A stretch of DNA of 64,000 nucleotides from NCBI RefSeq assembly GCF_002813445.1, contig NZ_PHHD01000001.1:3720001-3784000 (forward strand), given 5' to 3'. Positions 33,277 to 41,027 of this stretch are shown here, in pieces. Numbering within the stretch: position 1 is the stretch's first letter; every line of letters starts with the position of its first letter. The DNA is from Pseudomonas tolaasii NCPPB 2192 (lineage in GTDB: Bacteria > Pseudomonadota > Gammaproteobacteria > Pseudomonadales > Pseudomonadaceae). The notes beneath the pieces are model-generated. The model saw only the letters and a program-made list of their open reading frames with translations. It was not told the DNA's origin and ran no database searches. The translations under genes were made by a program, and so were the position numbers.

Positions 33277-34326
33277 TCAGTAAACCTTGATCTTGCCGGT
33301 CCCTTCCGTCATCCGACCAATAATAATCAGGTCAGGGCAAAGCGCCTGCCACCTCTGACGATTCTGTTCAAATCCTTCGGCACTCACAGTGAATAGCAAG
33401 CCGCCATTCGTTTGCGGATCATGCAACAGAAACTTTTTAGCTAATGGAAGATCAGCCAGGTACTCCACGTTCTGCGCGTACTTTTTAATGTTAGAAAAAA
33501 TACCGCTGTCAGCCGACGTCACCGCCACCGCCAATGACTCCGTGCCGTCATAAAAAACCAGGCTGCCCGTATTCAGGTCAACATCCAGTTGCCCAAGCCC
33601 GACCAACTCACTGATATGGCCGATCAATCCAAACCCAGTGATATCAGTCAAACTGCTGACCTCAGGGGTTTCGCTCAGCGTACGGCCGAACGCGTTGTCG
33701 CCGGTAATCCGTGCAAGGGTCGACGCAGCAATATCTTCTTGTTCAATCACTCCGGTCTTCAGGGCATTGGCGAGGATGCCGACACCGATCGGACGCGTCA
33801 TAACCAGCAAGTCACCGACCCTGGCCGTGTTATTTTTCTTTAAACGGTGTTTTTCCACCTCACCAATGATCGAGAAACCGTACAAGGGCTGACTGTTCTT
33901 GATCGTATGGCCACCGACGATGCTGACATTGAACTTGTTCATCACTGACTGGGCGCCGAGGATCATCTGCGTTACTTGCTCGACTGAAACCAATTCCGGG
34001 TCGAACGCCATGATCGAGTTGGCGATAAGCGGGCTCCCGCCTGAAGCAAAGATATCGCTTACAGCATTGCTGGCTGCCAATTGGCCAAAGACAAAAGGAT
34101 CGTTGACTATCGGGGAGAAAAAATCGGTGGTGAATAAAAGATATTTTTCACCTGCATCATAGACGGCGCAATCGTCAGAAGACTCAAAACCCATTACCAC
34201 CTTGTCATCCGAGACCGTATTGGCTGCTGCAGTTTGCGACAGAATGTTCGTTAAAACACTGGATGGAATCTTGCACCCGCACCCACCACTCTCAGATTGA
34301 TCCATAATCTGACAAAACGTCGACAT
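33277..34326 (-). CDS. selD: Selenophosphate synthetase SelD
   Basis: This 349-residue enzyme makes selenophosphate from selenide and ATP. The active site reads GGCGCKIP with C16 and K19, equivalent to E. coli C17 and K20; no Sec codon is used. The AIRS-type core follows with TTDFFSPIVNDPFVFGQLAA, SNAVSDIFASGG, GGHTIKN and the C-terminal HDPQTNGGLL. AAGGAAAA lies seven bases before the ATG. It is the first gene of a four-gene operon in AT-richer DNA. No known selenophosphate user (SelA, SelU/MnmH, SenB) is in the window. Confidence 0.93.
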   Translation of the reverse strand: MSTFCQIMDQSESGGCGCKIPSSVLTNILSQTAAANTVSDDKVVMGFESSDDCAVYDAGEKYLLFTTDFFSPIVNDPFVFGQLAASNAVSDIFASGGSPLIANSIMAFDPELVSVEQVTQMILGAQSVMNKFNVSIVGGHTIKNSQPLYGFSIIGEVEKHRLKKNNTARVGDLLVMTRPIGVGILANALKTGVIEQEDIAASTLARITGDNAFGRTLSETPEVSSLTDITGFGLIGHISELVGLGQLDVDLNTGSLVFYDGTESLAVAVTSADSGIFSNIKKYAQNVEYLADLPLAKKFLLHDPQTNGGLLFTVSAEGFEQNRQRWQALCPDLIIIGRMTEGTGKIKVY

Positions 34327-34366
34327 CGATTTTCCTTAAAATCCATTTTCCATTATTAAAACAGCA

Positions 34367-34382
34367 TTTTAGCGAGCTAAAA
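34367..34382. promoter_or_regulatory. AT-rich palindrome upstream of selD
   Basis: A 16-base inverted repeat, TTTTAGC and GCTAAAA arms around two bases, lies 41 bases upstream of the selD ATG. It may be an operator or an early RNA hairpin. Confidence 0.35.
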
Positions 34383-34784
34383 CATACCGTTCCGTCTTGT
34401 TTTCGCCGACAAAACTCGCAGGTTTTCATTGCAGAAATATGACTGATTGGAGGCATTTTGAAGTCAGTCGGAGGTCGGCGCGCAATGGTTTATGAATTAT
34501 CGACTCACTGCTCTACCTTGCTGAATTGAGCGAAGGTAAATGAAGCTGCTCTCTGCGGACGGTACTGGACCGCCCGCTCGAGCAAGCCCGGACGTAAACG
34601 CCAATTTGCCGAGCCAACAGGTTGATCAAAGAAAAAAGGGGGGGCTCCTCGGATACATCATGCTGGTGATTCGTTTCCTGACGCCTGCGGCTCCTCAATA
34701 ATTGCTGGACAGAGTGCGCAGTCGGCCAGATACAGACATCCGTGACGGGGAGCATTCAGCTCGAAGTAGCCTCCCGCACGGTAG
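34383..34784. other. 402-base gap upstream of selD, no gene recognised
   Basis: An AT-rich half (34383-34530) is followed by a more GC-rich stretch with a run of seven G near 34640. An 80-codon frame on the minus strand (34513-34755) has no recognisable family and no good ribosome site. The selD promoter should be in the part nearest 34383. A decayed gene fragment is possible. Confidence 0.4.
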
Positions 34785-35078
34785 TTACGTCAGCTTTTCA
34801 ATCAAAATCGAGGTGGCTGTGATCGTTATATCTCCAAAATCACCTTCAAGGGATAGAACATTATCAACGATGTTTATCCCTTCAAGCTCTCCGAGTTCGC
34901 TGGAGTTTTGAACGTTAAGAGCACCAAGCCTGATCGTTAGCTCAGTGCCGTCCGCGTTCCATGCCATCAGCTTGTTTCTGGTCCCGTCACCCAGTCTGAC
35001 AATCATCTCGAAATAGCGATGGGCATGATCAACTTTGATCGATAAGACATTGCTTTCTTCAAGTACGTGAACATTCAT
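34785..35078 (-). CDS. Hypothetical 97-residue protein upstream of selD
   Basis: I do not recognise this protein. From the ATG at 35078 (AGAAG seven bases upstream; an in-frame ATG lies seven codons earlier) it reads MNVHVLEESNVLSIKVDHAH and ends DFGDITITATSILIEKLT. It looks like a compact all-β domain, acidic, without signal peptide or membrane segment. It is on the same strand as selD, 458 bases upstream, and shares the AT-rich composition of the island. Its other side is bounded by the IS element. Confidence 0.55.
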   Translation of the reverse strand: MNVHVLEESNVLSIKVDHAHRYFEMIVRLGDGTRNKLMAWNADGTELTIRLGALNVQNSSELGELEGINIVDNVLSLEGDFGDITITATSILIEKLT

Positions 35079-35162
35079 GATGAAACTTCTTTTGTTCAAA
35101 TCCGCATCCTACTAGATGCCACTATAGGCGAATACATGCGTCTGAAATGAAGGTCCGCTTCT

Positions 35163-36825
35163 GGCCCAGAGTGTGTAAAAACGCTCATAACCTGATCGTC
35201 TTGAGCCATTGACGTTCGTTGGCTGAGCGATCGCACGGTCAATGCTTCGAGTCGCATCGGTCGCGACCTGGAACACGTAACGCTGTTTTTACAGCCTCTG
35301 GGATGGGCCAAAACCAGCCTTTTTTATGGCGACAGCGCCTTCATTAAACCGTTAGCACCAATGATTTTCATGACCCGTTTCAAGTTGTAGGCGAGCACAT
35401 TCAAACTCATCTCCGCGCTCACCCCGGCCAGCTTTCGGCTCAGGAAGTGCGTCGCACCCATCCATTGTTTGAGCGTCCCGAAGGGATGCTCAACAGTCCG
35501 TTTTCGGACTCGCATCATCTCCGGTGCTTTGCTCAGCCGAAGCTGTATCTCCTCCAATATGGCTTCATGCTCCCAGCGTCGAACTCGTCGTTCCGTGCTC
35601 GGTGTGCACTGCAATTTCAACGCGCAGCCCTGGCATTTCGAACTCCAGTAACGATGCAGCTTCAGGCCTTTTTCAACGTAGGAATAGTGCCAGATCAGCG
35701 CCTCTCCAGCCGGGCAAATGTATTCGTTCTTTGCCGAGTCATAGATGAAGGCATCGTTATTGAAACGCCCGTCAGCCTTGGCTCCAGAGGTTATCGGCTT
35801 GGGTACATAGGCGGTGATGCCTGCATCGTGACAAGCCAGGATTTGCTCGCTTTTGAAGTAACCTCGGTCAGCCACTACCGACAACGCATCTGACGCCATC
35901 GCCTCGCGGGCTTGCATAGCCATCGAGCTGAGTTGATCGCGGTCGGAACCAACGTTGGTCACCTCGTGCGCAACGATCAAATGGTGCTGCGTATCGACCG
36001 CTGTCTGCACGTTATAGCCAACAATTCCCGTGCCGCGCGTCATCATGGATCGGCTGTCTGGATCGGTCAGTGAGACCTGCTTATCCGGTGAATCATTGAG
36101 CTGAATCTCGATCGCCTGAAGCTCTTTCATTTGAATTTTGAGCTTGGCGATTTTCTTTTTCAGTCGCACGGCGCTGGGCTCGGTAGCTGTTGGTTCTTGC
36201 CGATCAGCAGCATCGAGTGCCGTCAGGTAACGGTTGATGCTCGATTCAATTTCTTCCATTCGCCGCTTCAGTTTGGCGCTGGTGAAATTGCGGTCGCGGT
36301 TGTTGACGGCTTTAAATTTGCTGCCATCGATGGCGACCAGATGCTCTCCGAACAGTCCCAACTGGTGACACAACACGACGAACTGGCGGCAGACGCCTCG
36401 GATGGCTTTACTGTTGTCTTTTCGGAAGTTGGCGATGGTCTTGAAGTCCGGCATCAAACGCCCGGTCAACCACATCAGTTCGACGTTGCGTTGGGCTTCT
36501 CGCTCCAAACGTCGACTCGACTGGATGCGGTTGAGATAGCCGTAGATGTAGATCTTCAGCAGGATTGCAGGGTGGTAAGCAGGCCGGCCAGTATCGGCTG
36601 GGATCGCACCTTCAAAACCCAGATTGACCAAGTCTAGTTCGTCGACGAAGGCGTCGACTACGCGCACCGGATTGGTATCGCTGACGTAGTCGTCGAGGCT
36701 AGCCGGAAGTAAGGTGCCTTGGCCTCGATGTTCACCTTGAATAAAGCGCTTCATGGGCGATCCCTGCGATGAAATCCTCAGAAATCATAGCAAGGGTTCG
36801 CAAAAGCGTTTACCCACTCTGAGCC
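35163..36825 (-). mobile_element. IS1182-family insertion sequence
   Basis: A 476-codon transposase is enclosed by GGCCCAGAGTGTGTAAA at 35163 and, on the other side, a reverse copy at 36808-36825 (rc GGCTCAGAGTGGGTAAA), giving a length near 1.66 kb, normal for the family. A better, 20-base perfect partner of the left end occurs further out at 37220-37239. Either the element is larger with a passenger, or the outer end is the relic of a second copy. No clear target duplication was seen. Confidence 0.7.
35324..36754 (-). CDS. IS1182-family transposase
   Basis: The 476-residue protein begins MKRFIQGEHRGQGTLLPASL and has the N-terminal DUF772-type domain (PADTGRPAYHPAILLKIYIY) and a DDE-type core with VAIDGSKF, SVVADRGYF and, near the end, KRTVEHPFGTLKQWMG holding the glutamate. 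The frame is intact, so the element may still be active. The usual family length is about 450-550 residues. Confidence 0.9.
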   Translation of the reverse strand: MKRFIQGEHRGQGTLLPASLDDYVSDTNPVRVVDAFVDELDLVNLGFEGAIPADTGRPAYHPAILLKIYIYGYLNRIQSSRRLEREAQRNVELMWLTGRLMPDFKTIANFRKDNSKAIRGVCRQFVVLCHQLGLFGEHLVAIDGSKFKAVNNRDRNFTSAKLKRRMEEIESSINRYLTALDAADRQEPTATEPSAVRLKKKIAKLKIQMKELQAIEIQLNDSPDKQVSLTDPDSRSMMTRGTGIVGYNVQTAVDTQHHLIVAHEVTNVGSDRDQLSSMAMQAREAMASDALSVVADRGYFKSEQILACHDAGITAYVPKPITSGAKADGRFNNDAFIYDSAKNEYICPAGEALIWHYSYVEKGLKLHRYWSSKCQGCALKLQCTPSTERRVRRWEHEAILEEIQLRLSKAPEMMRVRKRTVEHPFGTLKQWMGATHFLSRKLAGVSAEMSLNVLAYNLKRVMKIIGANGLMKALSP

Positions 36826-36896
36826 AACGCAGTCTCTTATGAGAGGCGAATATTGACCCAAGGCTGACCCTGCTCTCGCGAAACGCGGGGTCGGAG

Positions 36897-37127
36897 TTAT
36901 CTGATTTGGAACAGGCGGGAGATCGCGGTCATGGCCTTGTCTCCGTCAGTTTCATAGAGACCGAACAGGCGCCTTTGGTCGCTCAGACGATGAAGCCGAA
37001 AATGGTTATAGAACGCTTGGCCTAAGCGCTGATTATCGAATGTTCCGCGTTCCCAAAGAGTTAAAAACTCTTGATACGCAACGCGCTCAATTTCCAGTCT
37101 CGGCATGCTTTCCATATACACATCCAC
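36897..37127 (-). CDS. Hypothetical 76-residue protein between the two IS right ends
   Basis: The frame MDVYMESMPRLEIERVAYQE and onward is rich in aromatic, Leu and charged residues (FLTLWERGTFDNQRLGQAFY), looks helical and has no recognised family. It lies outside the transposase but within the outer inverted repeat, so it may be an IS passenger or flanking island DNA. There is no clear ribosome site. The rest of 36826-37441 holds no other gene. Confidence 0.35.
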   Translation of the reverse strand: MDVYMESMPRLEIERVAYQEFLTLWERGTFDNQRLGQAFYNHFRLHRLSDQRRLFGLYETDGDKAMTAISRLFQIR

Positions 37128-37219
37128 TTATGTCAGCGATGACCGAATCCTACTGACGCCGGACAGATGCGGCAATGCGCGTTGGGGGGCGATTTTTAAT
37201 CATCCGAGCTGGCTTTGGA

Positions 37220-37239
37220 GTTTTTACACACTCTGGGCC
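37220..37239 (+). repeat. Outer IS end, 20-base perfect inverted match
   Basis: This is the exact reverse complement of 35163-35182. It is followed by a Pro/Leu-poor GC-rich stretch (37240-37300) resembling common intergenic relics. It marks either the true right end of a 2.08-kb element or the end of a deleted second copy. Confidence 0.6.
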
Positions 37240-37441
37240 GTTAGCTGCCGCTCCTGACCGTCCGCTTCCGGCCAACAGGAGCCAGTCAAGAGCGTTTAGG
37301 AAATCAGGGGCGATTGTTGGCTACTGGAAGTATTTTTACAAAAATAGAACAAACCGATTTGGTAGGTATTCTACCTAATCGGTTATATTTTCTCCGAGTA
37401 TGCAATGTATCCAACCCAACAAATTTCGGAGAATAAAAACC

Positions 37442-37849
37442 GTGAAGGGAATGTTTGTGCTGTTTCCACTGCTGCTGCTTTCGGCATGTGTGACCGACCA
37501 ACTGGACAACGGCTTCGCACGCCTGCGGGGACAACCCGTGTCCGTGGCGATCGACAGGCTGGGCGTTCCGACCAGCGAACGAACGTTGGCCGGCCGCCAC
37601 GTCTACACTTGGACCACCTCGCAAATGGTATCCACCTATCAGCCAAGCAGCAGTGTCTCCACCGGTAAAGTGCCGACCGGTAGCGGTAAATCTACTTATT
37701 CGGGGACCAGCATCGGCGGGACCACCGTTCAGATGAATGCGACGTGCAAGATTGATATCGAAGTGGATGGTCAAGAGATCATTCGCAACGCGTCGTATGA
37801 CGGTGATGTCGGGGCATGCGGGAAGTATGCGCAGGCGTTGAGCCGTTAA
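37442..37849 (+). CDS. Small lipoprotein
   Basis: The product has 135 residues from a GTG preceded by GGAG. An N-terminal signal VKGMFVLFPLLLLSAC ends in a lipobox (LSAC), so Cys is lipidated. The mature part contains FARLRGQPVSVAIDRLGVPT, a SmpA/OmlA-like segment found in many small outer-membrane lipoproteins, then a Ser/Thr/Gly-rich linker and CKIDIEVDGQEIIRNASYDG. Function unknown. It begins just outside the IS region. Confidence 0.75.
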   Translation: MKGMFVLFPLLLLSACVTDQLDNGFARLRGQPVSVAIDRLGVPTSERTLAGRHVYTWTTSQMVSTYQPSSSVSTGKVPTGSGKSTYSGTSIGGTTVQMNATCKIDIEVDGQEIIRNASYDGDVGACGKYAQALSR

Positions 37850-37980
37850 GTGAAGCGCTTGCTCTTGTTGCCGACTGTCCATGGCAGAAACAGCCTTTAA
37901 AAACGTCACAGCAACCGAAGGCCATCAAGCCGTCAACACTACCGACGGCTCAATGGTCTGCCAGCTGTGGGTTCGAAAGC

Positions 37981-38232
37981 TTAACTCCCCACCACAGCAG
38001 CTTCCCGCTCCATCAACCTGTCCATCAACAAAACCCCCAACTCACTCAATTGGTGAATCGCAAGGGCGACATCGCGTTGCTTGCCGGTCAGGTCCTCCGA
38101 CAGGTCGAGCAACAAGGCAGTGACAGAAGAAAAGGTTTCGTAGCTGTTGGTGATCAGGGTTTCGTTGCTGGCGTCGGCGGCGACGCTGAACAGGCTGGAT
38201 GGTGGAGGCGGGTTGGGCGTGACTTTATGCAT
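37981..38232 (-). CDS. DUF6124 (DUF3077-like) family protein
   Basis: This 83-residue protein begins MHKVTPNPPPP and contains SLFSVAADASNETLITNSYE, the conserved start of this Pseudomonas family of small helical proteins that often occur in several tandem copies. Function unknown. AGGTAC precedes the ATG. The region upstream of it (38250-38470) is rich in repeats. Confidence 0.75.
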   Translation of the reverse strand: MHKVTPNPPPPSSLFSVAADASNETLITNSYETFSSVTALLLDLSEDLTGKQRDVALAIHQLSELGVLLMDRLMEREAAVVGS

Positions 38233-38249
38233 GTGTGTTGTACCTGATT

Positions 38250-38470
38250 AGGGCCAGCACCTCTTCGCTACTAAACGAAGGGGTGGCAGCTGTGCACAGG
38301 TTAGTAGACCGGGGAAACACACAAAGCCGGCGCGCCCGAGGGCGCCCTGCGCACAGCCACCATCAAGTACAGACAAGAACATCTGAGAGATGAGGCTCAT
38401 GCACTTTATGTTGTCACGCGGGCTACTAAACCCGATCACTGAGTTGTCAGCGACCGGGCAACCTTAGAGA
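38250..38470 (-). other. Structured non-coding region upstream of the DUF6124 gene
   Basis: Repeated short inverted elements occur here. TACTAAACGA near 38270, TTAGTAG near 38301 and CTACTAAACCCGATC near 38420 are mutual complements, and GGTGGC..TGTGC (38282-38296) can pair with GCACAGCCACC (38351-38361). GGCGC and GGGCGCC form an inner stem. A 63-codon frame crosses it but looks accidental. It may be the leader RNA of the DUF6124 gene. No protein gene is seen in 38233-38554. Confidence 0.4.
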
Positions 38471-38554
38471 CGCCCACTGCAGCGCACAAGCCGGCGGATT
38501 CTGACGCAAGCGTAGGCAAGGGAGCAAGGCGCTGTCGCCTCGGACTTTGCTGTT

Positions 38555-39805
38555 TCAGGGCTTGCTGTAGGACATGTACTCATTCTGCAAAACAATATGG
38601 TCGGCCACGTACTTGGCGTCGTGCCACACGCCGTAAATAAACGACGATGCACGGTTGACCAGGTTGGGCAGGCCAAGGAAGTAAATCCCGCTCTGCGCCG
38701 AGATGCCGCGCTTGTGGAAGGGCTCGCCTTTAGCGTCGAAGGCATCGACTTGCAGCCAGCTGAAATCGAACGTAAATCCGGTCGCCCACAGAATGCTGGT
38801 CACGCCGGCCTCGGCCAGGTTCAGGCTGAGCGTGGGGTTCAGCAGGCATTCGGGGTCGGGCAGCAGTTCCCAGGCTTCGGGTTCCTGGGGGAAGGGCAGG
38901 CCGTTGGCTTCGATGTAGGCATCGGCGTCGCGCAGCACGTCGAAGTAGGCGCGGTCGCCTTCGGCTACGTTGGCGGCCAGGCCCGGTGCGAAGGTCATGA
39001 CGCCGTCGTTCCAGTCGCGGGTGACGCCGACGAGGTGGATGCCCTGGTGGGCCAGCCGGCGAAAGTCCACGGTCTTGCCGCCTTCGTAGCCACTGACGGC
39101 AAAGGCCACGTGCTTTTTCTTCGGCTGGATTTTGACTTCGTCCCACAAGCCCAGCGCGCCGAGCCACCAGCAGTAGTCGCGGCCACGGTAGGCGCGGGGC
39201 GGGCGGTAGTGCTCGCCGACGGAGAGGTAGACGGTTTTGCCGGCCTTTTGCAGTTCTTCGGCGATCTGCGAGCCGGAGGCGCCGGCGCCCACCACCAGCA
39301 CGGCGCCTTCGGGGAGTTGGCCGGGGTTCTTGTAGGCGGACGAGTGCAGTTGATGCAGCGGCGCCGACGCCGGGACGATGCTGGGAATCGAAGGTCGCTG
39401 GAACGGGCCGGTGGCGGCGACCACGTTGGCGGCTTCGATCACGCCCGCCGAGGTGGTGACCTTGAAGCCGGGGCGGCCCGTGTGGCGCTGCACTTGCAGC
39501 ACTTCCACGCCGGTGCGCACAGGCGCCTGCAACTTGGCCACGTACGCTTCGAAGTAGTCGGCCATGCGCTCTTTCGGCGGGAAGGCTTCGGGGGAGACGC
39601 CCTCGAATTTCAGCCCCGGAAAGCGGTCGTGCCAGGCCGGGCCGTTGGCGACCAGTGAGTCCCAGCGCTCCGAGCGCCAGCGTTCGGCGATGCGGTGGCG
39701 CTCCAGCACAATATGCGGCACGCCCATCAGTGACAGGTGTTCGCTCATGGCAACCCCGGCCTGGCCTGCGCCGACGACCAGGGTGTTGATGGTTTCTACT
39801 GACAT
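38555..39805 (-). CDS. Flavin-containing monooxygenase-type NAD(P)/FAD protein
   Basis: This 416-residue flavoprotein has the FAD motif VVGAGQAGVAMSEHL (residues ~8-22) and a second Rossmann motif VVGAGASGSQIAEEL near residue 172, with an FMO-like ATGPFQRPSIP between them. Such enzymes add oxygen to soft nucleophiles or amines. AGGAAA precedes the ATG at 39805. It is the last gene of the minus-strand arm that starts with RidA and an AroQ-like protein, separated from them by a REP pair. Confidence 0.86.
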   Translation of the reverse strand: MSVETINTLVVGAGQAGVAMSEHLSLMGVPHIVLERHRIAERWRSERWDSLVANGPAWHDRFPGLKFEGVSPEAFPPKERMADYFEAYVAKLQAPVRTGVEVLQVQRHTGRPGFKVTTSAGVIEAANVVAATGPFQRPSIPSIVPASAPLHQLHSSAYKNPGQLPEGAVLVVGAGASGSQIAEELQKAGKTVYLSVGEHYRPPRAYRGRDYCWWLGALGLWDEVKIQPKKKHVAFAVSGYEGGKTVDFRRLAHQGIHLVGVTRDWNDGVMTFAPGLAANVAEGDRAYFDVLRDADAYIEANGLPFPQEPEAWELLPDPECLLNPTLSLNLAEAGVTSILWATGFTFDFSWLQVDAFDAKGEPFHKRGISAQSGIYFLGLPNLVNRASSFIYGVWHDAKYVADHIVLQNEYMSYSKP

Positions 39806-39856
39806 GGGGCGTTTCCTGAGAATAAGAAATTTATCTGCGCAACACCGGGTTCCAAC

Positions 39857-39943
39857 TGTGGGAGCTGGCTTGCCTGCGATGGCATCAACCCGGTCTGTCT
39901 GATGCACCGCGGTGCCCGCATCGCAGGCAAGCCAGCTCCCACA
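39857..39943. repeat. REP pair, GTGGGAGCTGGC family
   Basis: Arms at 39857-39880 and 39920-39943 are perfect 24-base complements. The same arms occur at 42086-42174 and 48237-48325, with a decayed copy at 24994-25090. This one sits inside an apparent operon, between the AroQ-like and monooxygenase genes. Confidence 0.85.
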
Positions 39944-39961
39944 GTTGGGCGGTGGTGTTTT

Positions 39962-40402
39962 TTAGGGTTTCAGCAAGGTGGCCACCGCCGTGAGGGCCAG
40001 TTCGTAGCCCAGCGCGCCCAACCCGGCGATTACGCCTGTGGCGGCTTTGGACACGTACGAGTGATGCCGAAAACCCTCGCGCTTCCAGATGTTGCTCATG
40101 TGCGCTTCGATGATCGGACCGTCAAAGGCCAACAGCGCATCCAGGATCGGTACCGAGCTGTAGCTCAACCCGGCGGCGTTGATCACGATGGCGTCGCCGT
40201 GCAGCCGGGCTTCTTGAATCCAGTCCACCAGCACGCCTTCGTGGTTGCTCTGGCGAAACTCCAGGCTCAAACCCAGCTCGGCGGCGTGGCGTTGGCAACG
40301 CGCTTCGATGCTGGCGAAGCTCTCGCTGCCGTAGGTGCCGTTTTTGTCCAGCCCGTAGAGGTTGGCGTTGGGCCCATTGAGGAAAAACACGCGGTGGGTC
40401 AT
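39962..40402 (-). CDS. AroQ-like (type II dehydroquinase fold) protein with altered active site
   Basis: This 146-residue flavodoxin-like protein aligns well with type II 3-dehydroquinate dehydratases. NGPNANLYG, Y24, N75, H101 (AHMSNI) and R112 (FRHHS) are kept. In that numbering the catalytic Arg19 is Asp and the substrate-binding His81 is Tyr, so normal dehydroquinase activity is doubtful. It lies in a catabolic locus after RidA (17 bases), not with aromatic amino-acid genes. A related dehydration or a quinate-type substrate is possible. Confidence 0.85.
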   Translation of the reverse strand: MTHRVFFLNGPNANLYGLDKNGTYGSESFASIEARCQRHAAELGLSLEFRQSNHEGVLVDWIQEARLHGDAIVINAAGLSYSSVPILDALLAFDGPIIEAHMSNIWKREGFRHHSYVSKAATGVIAGLGALGYELALTAVATLLKP

Positions 40403-40419
40403 GGCGTACTCCAGGTTGG

Positions 40420-40842
40420 TCAAGGCTGCCAGTCGTCCGGCACTACGGCGATCACGTCGATTTCCATCAGCCATTCCGGCTGGCCAAGGCCGGAAATCAC
40501 CAGCCCGGTGGAGATCGGAAACACGCCTTTGAGCCACTTGCCGACTTCCTGGTACACCGGTTCGCGGTAGCGCGGGTCGATCAGGTAGGTGGTGGTTTTG
40601 ACGATGTGGCTCAGGTCGGAACCGGCTTCTTCCAGCAGTTGCTTGACGTTTTTCATCGCCTGTTCCGCTTGCGCGCGCGGGTCGCCGAGGCCGACGAGGT
40701 TGCCGTCGAAATCGGTGCCGATCTGCCCTCGTACATAAATGGTGTTGCCGGCGCGCACGGCCTGGCACAGGTCGTTGTCCAGGGCCTGGTTGGGGTAGGT
40801 CTGCTGGGTGTTGAACATGCGGATGCGGGTGTGAGTGGGCAT
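40420..40842 (-). CDS. RidA (YjgF/YER057c/UK114) family protein
   Basis: This 140-residue protein shows the RidA pattern: AVRAGNTIYVRGQIGTDFDG, then AEQAMKNVKQLLEEAGSDLS and IVKTTTYLIDPRYREPVYQE, with an acidic ending of the conserved loop (LMEIDVIAV). RidA proteins hydrolyse reactive enamines or imines to ketones and ammonia. It is the first gene of the minus arm, divergent from a LysR regulator. The start at 40842 is the best of two ATGs, though the ribosome site is weak. Confidence 0.88.
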   Translation of the reverse strand: MPTHTRIRMFNTQQTYPNQALDNDLCQAVRAGNTIYVRGQIGTDFDGNLVGLGDPRAQAEQAMKNVKQLLEEAGSDLSHIVKTTTYLIDPRYREPVYQEVGKWLKGVFPISTGLVISGLGQPEWLMEIDVIAVVPDDWQP

Positions 40843-41027
40843 GGCGGTGGCTCGTCGGCAGCGGGATGAAAACAGCTTCACACCGCGCCCGCCGTGGCGA
40901 AACCAGCATTTGTGCGGGGTAGTGCTTAGGAAAAACCGAAGCCCTGCGCCTCGTCGGCTGGCGCCGCGACCCGGCACGAACTCTGCAATACCCGCTGCGT
41001 ACACCCATTTGTTGCTGTGGAGGCGTG

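Noticed and set aside
34513..34755. An 80-codon frame between selD and the 97-residue gene
   Set aside because: It has no ribosome site, no family and Ser/Arg-rich composition; kept only as a gap note.
30307..35078. Possibility of a UGA-encoded selenoprotein in the island
   Set aside because: SelD uses Cys16, no in-frame TGA with a family continuing beyond it was seen, and no SelA/SelB gene is present.
38248..38439. A 63-codon frame in the DUF6124 leader
   Set aside because: It crosses the paired repeats and has no ribosome site; more likely structured non-coding DNA.
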